From the NCBI GenBank assembly GCA_002438625.1, contig DJPS01000055.1:60778-82256 (forward strand): DNA of 21,479 nucleotides, in the 5' to 3' direction. Below the pieces are notes generated by a model. That model did no database searches and was not told the DNA's origin. It saw only the letters and a list, made by a program, of their open reading frames with translations. Of the stretch, positions 7,500-16,283 are shown in pieces; position 1 is the first letter of the stretch, and each line of letters starts with the position of its first letter. The stretch comes from Christensenella sp. UBA6406 (GTDB lineage Bacteria; Bacillota; Clostridia; Christensenellales; UBA1242). The translations under genes and the position numbers were made by a program.

Positions 7500-8462
7500 C
7501 TATTTTTGTGCACACCATAGACAGTCTATAGTCAATATGGTCGCTGGCATACCAATAACTTGTATGTCAAATTTTAAACTCGGAATAACAAACTTATCTG
7601 CATTATGAATCCTAAAACTAAACTGCCAACCGCAATCCATGTAAAGTTCCAATGTGTTACTGCTATTCGGTTTAAAATCAAAACTAACTATTCTTGTTGG
7701 TAACTCAACAATCGGGATAAAAATTTTAGGTTTAATAGTCTTTGATGGAAGATTAAGATCTCCATGTATATTATAGGATTGAATTCTAGTAAATTTTTTA
7801 GAATCAACACTAATAACTTTGTAAAAATCAAATTCTCCAAGTAAATATCCAACCATCTTCCTTGGAATTAAATTGTCTTTTCTGTAAGATTTTAATATTT
7901 CTTTTTTAAATGCCGTTAGTAAAGGGATATATACATCTTTATCCTTTGATAAAATTTCGCTCCACTTCTTTTTTTCTAATTTTAATTTTTCAAGCATGGC
8001 AAAAATAGGTCTAATCTCTTCCCAATATGTGGGAGAACATGGGACATTAAACCACTTTTTGCCAAAGTCTAAATTTTTAGCTAATCTACTATGTTTAACG
8101 GTAAAGTGGTTATGCTTAATACTTAAACCTATTTCCCATTTTATATTTGAACGGGATATAATGATATCCCTAACATCCCCTGCTTTACCTTCGTTATCTG
8201 TTTGAATTCTTAATTTTAAAATCTCCTCATCATTTTCTAAAATCTTTGGTTCCATTTCAAAAATTGTAGACACTACAGCTTCAGCACTTTTAGACAATAT
8301 AGATTGTAATTCGTCATTCACTAAGTTCCATGCCCTTTCATCCGCAATATATGCGGAATTGCTTTCAATTTTTGCTTTACGAATTTTATTTATTTCTTTA
8401 TTTAATTTGTTGATACATATATATTCATATGCTCTGCCTTGATTATTGCTTTCTTTACTCAT
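7500..8462 (-). CDS. HaeIII-family type II restriction endonuclease (GGCC)
   Basis: This enzyme should cut unmethylated DNA at GGCC. At 320 aa it has the length of HaeIII and follows it from the start: NNQGRAYEYICINKLNKEI (residues 6-24), ERAWNLVNDELQ (42-53), GDVRD (95-99) and WEIGLSIKHNHFTVKHSRL (109-127), then DFGKKWF and PCSPTYWEEI. The GDVRD to WEIGLSIK region is the probable nuclease core. The homology call rests on remembered family sequence, strengthened by the cognate methyltransferase next door. Only 5 bases separate its ATG from the methyltransferase stop, and its GGGTGAG ribosome site overlaps the end of that gene, so translation is probably coupled with methylase first. The gene appears full length, and its G/C skew is milder than in flanking genes. 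Confidence 0.88.
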   Translation of the reverse strand: MSKESNNQGRAYEYICINKLNKEINKIRKAKIESNSAYIADERAWNLVNDELQSILSKSAEAVVSTIFEMEPKILENDEEILKLRIQTDNEGKAGDVRDIIISRSNIKWEIGLSIKHNHFTVKHSRLAKNLDFGKKWFNVPCSPTYWEEIRPIFAMLEKLKLEKKKWSEILSKDKDVYIPLLTAFKKEILKSYRKDNLIPRKMVGYLLGEFDFYKVISVDSKKFTRIQSYNIHGDLNLPSKTIKPKIFIPIVELPTRIVSFDFKPNSSNTLELYMDCGWQFSFRIHNADKFVIPSLKFDIQVIGMPATILTIDCLWCAQK

Positions 8463-8467
8463 TTATC

Positions 8468-9466
8468 TCACCCATTATTCTCTAAAGTTTTTTTAATTGC
8501 AATAGCTATTTCATACGCCAAATTAACTGGTACCGCATTCCCAACCATTTTATACGCATCATTCACATGATTATAAATAAACTTAAAGTCATCAGGAAAA
8601 CCTTGAATCCTAGCAATTTCTCTTATAGTCATCCTTCTATATAAACTCTCTTTTCCCTTAACAAATTCTCGCTTATTTTGATTTATATAAACCATTTTAG
8701 GTGCTTGAGGATGAAGTTGACATTGCCTACCTGATGCTTGAACCGTAAATGCCTGTTCATCCCACGACTTAACCCTATTTCTACTCATAAATATTGGAGA
8801 ATAAGCCCCAACAAAATATTCATTGTTATTTAAGGCATTCGAGTTATGGCGATTCTTCACACCTGCTGGTAGTGCAGTATCTTTTAAATCCCATATTACA
8901 TCACGTAATGTAAGTTTTGTTTTACTATCTTTTGTTGAGCCTTCTGGAAATTTAAAATTAATAAGTAAATCATTTCTAAAACCAATGTAAAAAACTCTTT
9001 TTCTTTCTTCAGCCACACCATAATCTTTTGCATTTACTAATGTCAAAGAAACATTGTAACCACACTCCTTAAAAAGAGTTATAAAATTCTCCACTGCATC
9101 TTTATGCTTTATAGACAACATTCCACTAACATTTTCCGCTAAAAAAAACTTTGGCTTTACAATTTTTAATATCCTTATATATTCAAAAAATAATTGACCA
9201 CGGCTATCGTTTATCCCCCTCATTGCACCAGCTTCCGACCATGATTGACAAGGAGGACCACCAATAATTCCATCAAAATTTGTAGACAAATCCTTTTCTT
9301 TAACTTTTTTTATATCACATTCAAGTAGCTTCGTTTTTGGATGGTTTACCTTGTATGTTTCCCATATTTTTGGGTCAAATTCATTAGCAATAGCAATTTG
9401 AAAGCCTGCTTTTTCAAATCCCAAATCTAGTCCACCACAGCCACTAAATAAACTTAAAATATTCAT
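8468..9466 (-). CDS. M.HaeIII-like DNA (cytosine-5) methyltransferase
   Basis: It transfers a methyl group from S-adenosylmethionine to a cytosine in GGCC, protecting the host from the partner endonuclease. All C5-methylase motifs are visible: SAM-binding FSGCGGLDLGF (residues 7-17), catalytic GGPPCQSWS (69-77, nucleophile C73), ENV (111-113), EERKRVFYIGF (153-163), a target-recognition region (about 170-280) containing SRNRVKSWDEQAFTVQASGR and QCQLHPQAP, and GNAVPVNLAYEI (309-320). The recognition region closely resembles M.HaeIII, which supports GGCC specificity. Length (332 aa) matches the family. AAAGGA lies about 9 bases before ATG 9466. It is first in a methylase-endonuclease-Fic operon with its own extended -10 promoter. 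Specificity is inferred from similarity. Confidence 0.95.
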   Translation of the reverse strand: MNILSLFSGCGGLDLGFEKAGFQIAIANEFDPKIWETYKVNHPKTKLLECDIKKVKEKDLSTNFDGIIGGPPCQSWSEAGAMRGINDSRGQLFFEYIRILKIVKPKFFLAENVSGMLSIKHKDAVENFITLFKECGYNVSLTLVNAKDYGVAEERKRVFYIGFRNDLLINFKFPEGSTKDSKTKLTLRDVIWDLKDTALPAGVKNRHNSNALNNNEYFVGAYSPIFMSRNRVKSWDEQAFTVQASGRQCQLHPQAPKMVYINQNKREFVKGKESLYRRMTIREIARIQGFPDDFKFIYNHVNDAYKMVGNAVPVNLAYEIAIAIKKTLENNG

Positions 9467-9496
9467 TAGTACAATCCTTTAAACTTATCAATAATA

Positions 9497-9525
9497 ATTA
9501 TATCATAATCACATTAGATAATCAA
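9497..9525 (-). promoter_or_regulatory. Promoter of the restriction-modification operon
   Basis: On the minus strand TTGATT (9520-9525) is followed after 17 bases by TATAAT (9497-9502) with TGA in front, an extended -10. It sits between the uvrB stop and the methyltransferase start and gives a leader of about 25 bases. Confidence 0.75.
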
Positions 9526-9557
9526 ATAAAATAAGAAATTTTGTTAAAAAAATTTAT

Positions 9558-11513
9558 CTATTTCTTTCCACTTTTTTTAAGGGCATTAATTTCATCTCTT
9601 AGCACTATCGCACGCTCAAAATCTAAATTATCTACGGCAAGTTTTAAAAGTTCTTGCAACTCCTCAATCTCGCCCGCTTTCTCTTTCCTGCTCTTTTTGC
9701 CCGTTTTTAGCGGTTCTTTTTGCGTTATATTTAATGTGTTTACATTCTTCCTTATAACAGTTTTTGGCGTTATGTTATGCTCCTTGTTATAGGCAATTTG
9801 AATCTCTCGCCTTCTTGCCGTTTCATCAATCGCCCTTTTCATACTGTCCGTTATGTTATCCGCATACATCACAACTCGCCCGTTCGCATTCCTTGCCGCA
9901 CGCCCAATCGTTTGAATCAATGCTCCCGTGCTTCGCAAGAAACCTTCCTTATCCGCATCTAAAATGGCGACCAAACTCACTTCTGGCAAGTCAAGCCCTT
10001 CCCTAAGCAAGTTTATCCCCACAATGCAATCATATTTTCCGCTTCTCAAATCTTCTATAATTTGCACACGCTCTAAGGTGTCTATGTCGCTATGCATATA
10101 GCAAGCCTTAACCCCGTTATCCACAATGAAATCAGTCAACTCCTCAGCCATTTTCTTCGTTAGCGTTGTAATCAAAACACGCTCGCCTTTCTCAACAGTC
10201 TTTCTAATCTCGCCAAGCACATCTATAACTTGATTCTTTATCTCCCTAACTTCAATCACAGGGTCAAGCAACCCCGTTGGCCTTATAATTTGCTCCACTA
10301 TTTCATTATTTGAATAATCTATTTCAAATTTTTGCGGTGTTGCAGAAACAAAAAGCACTTGCCCAAGCCTTTCTAAAAACTCATCAAATGTTAATGGCCT
10401 ATTGTCCCGTGCGGATGGCAATCTAAATCCATATTCAACTAAACTGTCCTTTCTCGCCCTGTCCCCCGCATACATCGCCCTAATCTGTGGCAATGTCATA
10501 TGACTTTCATCTATAAAAACAAGTGCATCCTTTGGAAAATAATCTAGCAATGTATAAGGCGGTTCGCCCGCTTGTCTCCCATCAAAATAGCGGGAATAAT
10601 TTTCTATACCACTGCAATAACCTATCTCTTGCATCATCTCCATATCATAATTGACACGCTCGCTTATTCGCTGCGCTTCTATATATTTATCCCTGCTTAG
10701 AAAATATTGCCTTTGCTCTTCCGCATCCGCCTTTATTTGCTCTATTGCCTTTTTCACATTCTCCCCACTTACCGCATAATGCGTTGCAGGGAAAACTGCC
10801 AAATGCGACAACTGCGTTTTCGCTCGCCCCGTTACACTCTCACACTCTGCAATGCTCTCTATCTCATCACCAAAATATTCAATTCGGCAAAATGTGTTCG
10901 CTCCGCTAGGATAAATTTCAAGCACATCGCCCTTTACCCTAAAACAACCACGCTTTATCTCAAAGTCGTTTCGCTCATATTGAATATCTATCAATTTCCT
11001 TATCACTTCTTTAAGCGGTTTGCTCTCTCCAACCCTAAGCGATAAATGCAAATCATAATATTCTTGCGGTGCTCCTAATCCATATATGCAACTGACTGAT
11101 GCCACAACAATCGTGTCCCGCCTCTCCAAAAGCGAACTTGTCGCACTGTGCCTTAACTTATCTATCTCATCATTTATGCTCATATCCTTTTCAATGTATG
11201 TGTCAGTCGCACTGATATATGCCTCAGGTTGATAATAATCATAATACGAAACAAAATATTCAACCCTATTGTGCGGAAACAACTCCCTAAACTCGTTGCA
11301 AAGCTGTGCCGCCAAAGTCTTGTTGTGGGCAATGACAAGCGTTGGTCGGTTAAGCCTTTCAATTACATTCGCCATCGTAAATGTCTTTCCACTCCCAGTT
11401 ACACCAAGCAAAACTTGTGCCTTAACCCCACTTTCAAAATTTTCGCTTAACTTTTCAATCGCTTGAACTTGGTCGCCACTTGGCACTTTCTCGCTAACTA
11501 TCTCAAAATCCAT
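9558..11513 (-). CDS. uvrB: UvrB, excinuclease ABC subunit B
   Basis: UvrB is the damage-verifying helicase-like subunit of bacterial nucleotide excision repair. UvrA loads it on damaged DNA and it then recruits UvrC to cut. Visible features: PSGDQVQAI (11-19), Walker A GVTGSGKT (37-44), the damage-probing beta-hairpin YYDYYQPEAY (90-99), the DEAD-like FIDESH, the downstream helicase motifs LLREGLDLPEVSLV and QTIGRAARN, and a C-terminal UVR motif (about 612-648) that binds UvrC. At 651 aa it is full length. The first codon is ATG 11513; the best ribosome-site candidate is a weak, distant GGGGGTG about 12 bases upstream. It ends with TAG. No uvrA or uvrC is adjacent. It has its own promoter at 11666-11694; I see no clear SOS box. 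Confidence 0.98.
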   Translation of the reverse strand: MDFEIVSEKVPSGDQVQAIEKLSENFESGVKAQVLLGVTGSGKTFTMANVIERLNRPTLVIAHNKTLAAQLCNEFRELFPHNRVEYFVSYYDYYQPEAYISATDTYIEKDMSINDEIDKLRHSATSSLLERRDTIVVASVSCIYGLGAPQEYYDLHLSLRVGESKPLKEVIRKLIDIQYERNDFEIKRGCFRVKGDVLEIYPSGANTFCRIEYFGDEIESIAECESVTGRAKTQLSHLAVFPATHYAVSGENVKKAIEQIKADAEEQRQYFLSRDKYIEAQRISERVNYDMEMMQEIGYCSGIENYSRYFDGRQAGEPPYTLLDYFPKDALVFIDESHMTLPQIRAMYAGDRARKDSLVEYGFRLPSARDNRPLTFDEFLERLGQVLFVSATPQKFEIDYSNNEIVEQIIRPTGLLDPVIEVREIKNQVIDVLGEIRKTVEKGERVLITTLTKKMAEELTDFIVDNGVKACYMHSDIDTLERVQIIEDLRSGKYDCIVGINLLREGLDLPEVSLVAILDADKEGFLRSTGALIQTIGRAARNANGRVVMYADNITDSMKRAIDETARRREIQIAYNKEHNITPKTVIRKNVNTLNITQKEPLKTGKKSRKEKAGEIEELQELLKLAVDNLDFERAIVLRDEINALKKSGKK

Positions 11514-11665
11514 AACTCAATCACACCCCCACACTAATCAAACAAATACGCAAAATTAATTTTGTTTAAAATAGATAAATCAATTTAATTTTAAATAAAT
11601 GCATAAATAAATCAATTTTTCTCTTTATCTCAACTTTTATGTTACCTTACATTATCCGCACATTA

Positions 11666-11694
11666 ATTATAGCACATTTTTTCTATTATCACAA
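11666..11694 (-). promoter_or_regulatory. Candidate promoter of uvrB
   Basis: Minus strand: TTGTGA (11689-11694), 17 bases, then TATAAT (11666-11671) preceded by TGC, an extended -10. The leader is about 145 bases and contains two copies of AAATTGATTT (as AAATCAATTT on +, 11577-11586 and 11609-11618). The 11514-11820 gap holds nothing else gene-like. Confidence 0.6.
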
Positions 11695-11726
11695 TCTTTT
11701 CCACACAATTTTAACAAAAAAGGAAT

Positions 11727-11753
11727 AAAAATAATTTAAACTAATTTAGATTA
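11727..11753 (-). terminator. Weak terminator after the first DUF4143 ATPase gene
   Basis: Read on minus, TAATCTAAA and TTTAAATTA pair with one mismatch around a TTAG loop, followed by a short T-run. It lies 68 bases after the ATPase stop and just before the uvrB promoter. The AT-only stem makes this tentative. Confidence 0.3.
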
Positions 11754-11820
11754 AATCTTATCAATTTTTGCCTTTAACCTGCATTTAACCAGCCTTTACG
11801 CACGCTCTCACCGCTTTCTT

Positions 11821-13038
11821 CTATTGCTCCCCCAAAAGCCACTCCAACGCATTGATTTGCACAATCCCATCGTGTGAAGTCTTTGGCGTGAAATCCATTG
11901 TAATTAAAAACTTTTGATTAAAATCCTTTATTGCCCTAAGCGGTTCTAACTCTCTATCAATTATAGGTTTCCCATTTGAACCATATCCATTCAAACTAAA
12001 TGCAACTTGAAAATATTTAACCCCATTTTCATCTATTGCAACAAAATCAACTTCCGCCTTTTCGCTCTTCCCAACATAAACATCATAACCACGCCTTTTT
12101 AACTCTAAATACACCACATTTTCAAGGATATGCCCATAATCTACACCCCTTGTGCCAAGCAAATAAAACCTAAGCCCCACATCACTTAAATAAAACTTTG
12201 CCCCAGTGCTTAAAATCTTTTTCCCCCTTACATCATATCTTTTTGCCTTATAAAGCACATAACTTTCAACAAGTGCGTTAATGTAACTGTCCACCGTATG
12301 AAAAGATATGCTTCTCCCGCCACTTGTCAACGCATTCGCTATGTTTGTTGAAGAAACTAAATTGCCAAGGTTGTTAAACATAAACTCCGTAACCCTTTCA
12401 AGTTGCTCCAAGTCTTGCACGCCATTTCTCTTAACAACATCCTTAACAATGATTGAATTATAAAGCCCTTCATAATATGCACGAATGTCCGCCCCTTTCT
12501 CTAAACTTAAAACAAAAGGAAATGCACCATTTTGAATATATTTATTATATTTCATTATTAAATCTGTCTTATCTTCAAAAGCACTCACATATTCTTTAAA
12601 TGATAATGGCAACACATTTATCTCCACATATCTCCCACTTAAAAATGTCCCAAGTTCGCTAGACAATATAAACGCATTTGACCCCGTTATATAAAGGTCA
12701 ACATTCTCCTTAACATAAAGCCAATCAATCGCCTTCTCAAACCCCTCAACATTTTGCACTTCATCTATAAACACATAATTCTTTCCGCCCGCACAAAGCA
12801 TTGCATTTACACAATCATAAAGTTGATTACAATCTTTTATTACCCTATTTTCCGCATCTTCCAAATTTAACCTTATAATGCCACCACTCTCAACCCCATC
12901 ACTCAAAAGAGCATTTGCATATATATCAAAAAGCGTGGATTTTCCGCATCGCCTTATCCCCGTAACAACTTTAATTATGTGCTTATCCCTAAATCGCTTC
13001 AATTTCTCAACATATTCTGGTCTATCAATCACTTTCAT
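11821..13038 (-). CDS. AAA_14/DUF4143-type ATPase
   Basis: It belongs to a very common but poorly understood family of P-loop ATPases with a C-terminal DUF4143 region. From ATG 13038: Walker A GIRRCGKS (27-34), Walker B VFIDE (89-93), then the ITGSNAFILSSEL sensor-like segment and GRYVEINVLPLSFKEY typical of the family. The C-terminus (ENVVYLELKRRGYDVYVG to AEVDFVA to YFQVAFS) has the outline of a PD-(D/E)XK nuclease fold, but the ExK position reads QVA, so nuclease activity looks lost. Length (405 aa) is normal. I prefer ATG 13038 with GGGGGCG 7 bases upstream over the in-frame TTG at 13074. A TTGACT/TAAAAT promoter and a 41-bp repeat array lie directly upstream. Biological role unknown; no membrane segment or partner gene is visible. 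Confidence 0.88.
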   Translation of the reverse strand: MKVIDRPEYVEKLKRFRDKHIIKVVTGIRRCGKSTLFDIYANALLSDGVESGGIIRLNLEDAENRVIKDCNQLYDCVNAMLCAGGKNYVFIDEVQNVEGFEKAIDWLYVKENVDLYITGSNAFILSSELGTFLSGRYVEINVLPLSFKEYVSAFEDKTDLIMKYNKYIQNGAFPFVLSLEKGADIRAYYEGLYNSIIVKDVVKRNGVQDLEQLERVTEFMFNNLGNLVSSTNIANALTSGGRSISFHTVDSYINALVESYVLYKAKRYDVRGKKILSTGAKFYLSDVGLRFYLLGTRGVDYGHILENVVYLELKRRGYDVYVGKSEKAEVDFVAIDENGVKYFQVAFSLNGYGSNGKPIIDRELEPLRAIKDFNQKFLITMDFTPKTSHDGIVQINALEWLLGEQ

Positions 13039-13127
13039 AACTTTTCGCCCCCATTGCACCAAAAATTTTAACAAATAAAAAAGGAATTTTATTAAATTTT
13101 AATCTTTACTCTTTATCTTTTACATAT

Positions 13128-13156
13128 ATTTTACACTTTTTCAGCCCAAAAGTCAA
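13128..13156 (-). promoter_or_regulatory. Promoter of the first DUF4143 ATPase gene
   Basis: Minus strand: TTGACT (13151-13156), 17 bases, then TAAAAT (13128-13133). An AGCATT half-site (13156-13161) touches the -35 and is followed upstream by three full AGCATTCCAATGC(T/C) sites, so a factor bound there would contact the promoter edge. Leader about 80 bases. Confidence 0.65.
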
Positions 13157-13164
13157 GCATTTTC

Positions 13165-13260
13165 AGCATTCCAATGCTCAAAACCACCCAAAACAACCAC
13201 TTTTCAGCATTCCAATGCTAATTTTACCCAATTTTAACCAGTTTTAAGCATTCCAATGCC
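13165..13260. repeat. Three sites with 41-bp period, AGCATTCCAATGCT
   Basis: AGCATT-CC-AATGCT, a 6+2+6 palindrome, occurs at 13165-13178 and 13206-13219, and with one change (final T to C) at 13247-13260. The spacing is exactly 41 bp each time, about four helical turns, and TTTT(C/A) precedes each copy. The array lies immediately upstream of the ATPase promoter, as expected for a cooperative operator array. Confidence 0.75.
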
Positions 13261-13320
13261 GTAAACTCACCAAATCGCACAAAAAGTATAAGTCAACTTT
13301 ACTTTTTTACCAAAAATTAC

Positions 13321-13359
13321 AAAAAAATATAAGTTGATTTATATAATTTTCAACCTATA
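13321..13359 (-). terminator. Terminator of the 890-aa LRR gene
   Basis: Minus strand: TATAGGTTGA and TCAACTTATA pair at nine of ten positions around a 12-base loop and are followed by seven Ts. It starts 15 bases after the stop codon. A second AT-rich stem (AAAAAGTA 13281-13288 with TACTTTTT 13300-13307) lies further downstream. Confidence 0.6.
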
Positions 13360-13374
13360 TTTTTTATAAATTGT

Positions 13375-16047
13375 TTAAAGCCTTCCGTAAAAAATGGATT
13401 GCTCGTCCAATTTTTCAGGTTCTATAAACACTCTTTTGCCGTCCTTATAAACCACATATTGACCGCCTTTTGAAATATCTGAATAAACCTTTTCTTTCCC
13501 ATTTTTGCCATTTACATAAAAAGGACAATCTATCAATTTATTTGCATCTTTTTCAAAAACATAATTTTCATCTAAGCAATCAATGTCTGTAAATGAAGCC
13601 CCTATCACAACATTTAAAACTTTATGCCCATTTTTGTTCATTGTCTTTACGGCGTTATCACAAAATCTTTGCACACAATTCGCAACATCTTCCTTTCTTT
13701 CCTTATTCACAATCTTTTCCATAACTTCTGGCACTTCAATGTTATCTATCGCAACTGTGCAAGTTTTAGGGTCATACCAAATCCAGCCTTGTGCCAAAAT
13801 CTTATCACCTTCATTTATTGTTACAAATCCACTGTTCACATCAGTTGCCCCAACAACCATACAATCTTCACCTACACCTCCAAATTTTTGGCAACAATTC
13901 GTTATGTTCCCCAAAACTAATCCAAGTGGGTCGCCCTTTTCAATCACCTTATAAGAAATTAAATCGGAATTATCTTTATTTTTCAAATCTTTTCCCTTTG
14001 CAACTTCATCTTCACACACCTTCAAAACTTGCTCATTCTTAACCGCTTTGCCCTTTTCAAACAAATCCTTTAAAAAGTCAAACCCATCTTGCTTTATGTG
14101 TGCCTTTAAACAATATATTGCAAGTTCTTTGTTTTCTTCCGTTACGCCTTCATAAAGCGAACCCGCTTCAAAATCGGCAAGTGTTAATCTATTTTTATCT
14201 GACCTTGTTATAATTTTCTTATTTGAATTTTTAAGCACATTGTCAAAATTTTCAAACAATCCAATAAAACTTGTCCCCCCATCATCAACAGAGTTGTCAA
14301 AATCTCTATTCTCTTTAAAATTCTTCCAATCTTTACCCGCAACAGTCTTTTCCATTATCTCATCAAAATGCAAAACCATAAATTGAGCAAAATCAACACT
14401 CTTATCCCTTCCCCATCCAACAAACGTCAACGCTTCAAGCAAATCGCCCAAATGCTCGTTGCCCGCAATATTGTTCATTATAAAAGAATAAACTAAATCG
14501 CTTAAACTATAACTCCTTGCTACCTTTAAAACTTTTTCATTAATGATTTTATTTATATAATCTTTGTTTGTCTCCCCTTTAATGTCCTTCTTTATCTTGT
14601 TATAAACCAAATCCCTAGCAAGCAACTTCTTATATTCATCTACCTTAGCCTTGTCAACCGCCCCAGTCTTATAATCTTCAAGCCCAAAATAGCCCAACGC
14701 CCTTAAATATGCCACAAATGCAGAACCACAACCATAATCACTCGTAACATCAATCATTTTGTTAAATTGCTCTATGCCTTTTTTATCAAAAAACACGCCA
14801 ATCTCTTTCTCGCTAAACAAGACATTCAACACACCAAAAGGAATGCCCAAATTTTTATCTCTGCATTTCCTATCTAAACACAACGCTCCAATCCTAGCAT
14901 TCTCATATTCAGAGCCTACGCCCATAACAAACTGCTCACCAACTTCTCCCTTGCCATTATAAAGCGAAACCTTTGTTCCTTCCGCAAATGTTTGCCCAAA
15001 CATTTGAAAAGCATCCCACTTTACATTGTTGCTAAACATCACATTTTTTGCTTTGACATATCTCAAACCAAATAATTCAATCCCGCTAACGCCTCTAAAA
15101 TCTACATTTTCTATATTGTTACATTCTCTAAATATGTTTCTAATTTCACCTATTTTTCCGCCCTTAAAACTTACATCCTTCAAGTTGTTACATCCATTAA
15201 ATAAACTCCAACCCAATGTAGATACATTACAGTTTTCAAAATTAACACGCTCTAACTTATCACACCCAGCAAAAACAAACTCTTTAATCCTAAGTTTCGC
15301 ACTATCTTCACTCCTTGGTGCCCAAAATTCCTTTAAACCCGAATGTCTAAAACAATATTCATATATTCTTTCAAGTTTCTTCAATGCATCAACCTTAACT
15401 TGTTCCAAATTTTCACAACCTTCAAAACAACACGTTCCTATTTCTGTTAAATTTTCGCAACTGTTTAAATCTACTTCTTTTAAGTTCTTGCAATTTTTAA
15501 ATGCAAAGCCACCAATTCGCACCAAATTTTGACAAGATGAAAAATTGATATCACTCAAATTTGCACAGTTTTCAAACGCACACATTCCAATCTCTTTCAA
15601 TTTTTTACAATCACCAAAATCTAACACTTCCAATCTCACACAATCAATAAAAGCATTTGTATCAATATAAAGCAAATCATTACAAGATGAAAAATCAACT
15701 TTACTTAAATTTTCACAGCCACAAAATGCATTGCCCTTTATGTCTGTTAATTTTGTGCAAGAAGAAAAATCTACACTTTTTAACCAATGCGTCCTATAAA
15801 ATGCATTTTCTTTTATTTGCTCTATCTCACTCCCTTCTTCAAATGCAATGCCAGTCAATTCAATGCCCTCTTCCTTAGCCATTTTTTCCAAATCATCTGC
15901 AAATTGAAAAGTCAAAACTTTAATCTCTTTCGGCACAATAGCAATGCCATTTTTTATTTGAACATTCATTCCACTTATGTCTTTACCTAACTTTTTACTT
16001 CTAAAAGCATCATATTCTTCCAAAAAGCACTTTAATTTATCAATCAT
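13375..16047 (-). CDS. Leucine-rich repeat protein (BspA type) with conserved TNCCQ C-terminal domain
   Basis: The biochemical function is unknown. Residues about 63-345 form roughly ten BspA-type leucine-rich repeats of 23-25 residues, pattern LxEIGxxAFxNCxNLxxVDFSSC; such repeats usually bind proteins. Unlike secreted BspA proteins there is no signal peptide or anchor, so it is probably cytosolic. Residues about 405-870 are clearly homologous to the C-terminus of the next gene (16284-18572). The best-conserved block is GDPLGLVLGN, then TNCCQ (716-720), GGVGEDC, NSGF, ILAQGWIWYD, AIDNIEVP, VVIG, CPF and GQYVVY. The run of strands around AQxWxWYD, DNIEVP and NVVIG recalls a GNAT-like acyltransferase core, but no acetyl-CoA loop is evident, so that is only a guess. 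AAGGAAA lies about 8 bases before ATG 16047. A sensor-plus-effector arrangement is inference. Confidence 0.85.
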   Translation of the reverse strand: MIDKLKCFLEEYDAFRSKKLGKDISGMNVQIKNGIAIVPKEIKVLTFQFADDLEKMAKEEGIELTGIAFEEGSEIEQIKENAFYRTHWLKSVDFSSCTKLTDIKGNAFCGCENLSKVDFSSCNDLLYIDTNAFIDCVRLEVLDFGDCKKLKEIGMCAFENCANLSDINFSSCQNLVRIGGFAFKNCKNLKEVDLNSCENLTEIGTCCFEGCENLEQVKVDALKKLERIYEYCFRHSGLKEFWAPRSEDSAKLRIKEFVFAGCDKLERVNFENCNVSTLGWSLFNGCNNLKDVSFKGGKIGEIRNIFRECNNIENVDFRGVSGIELFGLRYVKAKNVMFSNNVKWDAFQMFGQTFAEGTKVSLYNGKGEVGEQFVMGVGSEYENARIGALCLDRKCRDKNLGIPFGVLNVLFSEKEIGVFFDKKGIEQFNKMIDVTSDYGCGSAFVAYLRALGYFGLEDYKTGAVDKAKVDEYKKLLARDLVYNKIKKDIKGETNKDYINKIINEKVLKVARSYSLSDLVYSFIMNNIAGNEHLGDLLEALTFVGWGRDKSVDFAQFMVLHFDEIMEKTVAGKDWKNFKENRDFDNSVDDGGTSFIGLFENFDNVLKNSNKKIITRSDKNRLTLADFEAGSLYEGVTEENKELAIYCLKAHIKQDGFDFLKDLFEKGKAVKNEQVLKVCEDEVAKGKDLKNKDNSDLISYKVIEKGDPLGLVLGNITNCCQKFGGVGEDCMVVGATDVNSGFVTINEGDKILAQGWIWYDPKTCTVAIDNIEVPEVMEKIVNKERKEDVANCVQRFCDNAVKTMNKNGHKVLNVVIGASFTDIDCLDENYVFEKDANKLIDCPFYVNGKNGKEKVYSDISKGGQYVVYKDGKRVFIEPEKLDEQSIFYGRL

Positions 16048-16142
16048 AACTTTATTTCCTTTTTATCTCGCCACACTCAACCCTAAATTTAAATTAAACA
16101 AAACTAAAATTGATTTTTAATTAAATTTTTAATCTAAATTGA

Positions 16143-16171
16143 TTTATATATATGTTTATAAATATTGCAAA
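16143..16171 (-). promoter_or_regulatory. Weak candidate promoter of the 890-aa LRR gene
   Basis: Minus strand: TTTGCA (16166-16171), 17 bases, then TATAAA (16143-16148). The -35 is 4 of 6. Three AAATTGATTT words (16107, 16136 and 16169) crowd this region, two of them overlapping the promoter boxes. The 16048-16283 gap also serves as 3' flank of the neighbouring LRR gene, where I see no clear terminator. Confidence 0.35.
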
Positions 16172-16283
16172 TTGATTTTTTTATTTATAAAAATTTAATC
16201 TTTTTTAAACAGTCCAATCAAATCAACTTTAAACTTAGATTATCTTTGCATCTTTTTTACTTTTGCCCTAAAACTTCACCAAC

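Noticed and set aside
10100..10125. TTATCCACA, a DnaA-box match
   Set aside because: A single copy inside uvrB coding sequence with no cluster or AT-rich unwinding element nearby; chance.
9558..11513. Only two GGCC sites in the whole window (10279 and 10396, both in uvrB), suggesting avoidance driven by the HaeIII-like system
   Set aside because: The + strand is very G-poor and other all-G/C tetramers such as CCGG also seem scarce by eye, so site-specific avoidance cannot be claimed without a proper model.
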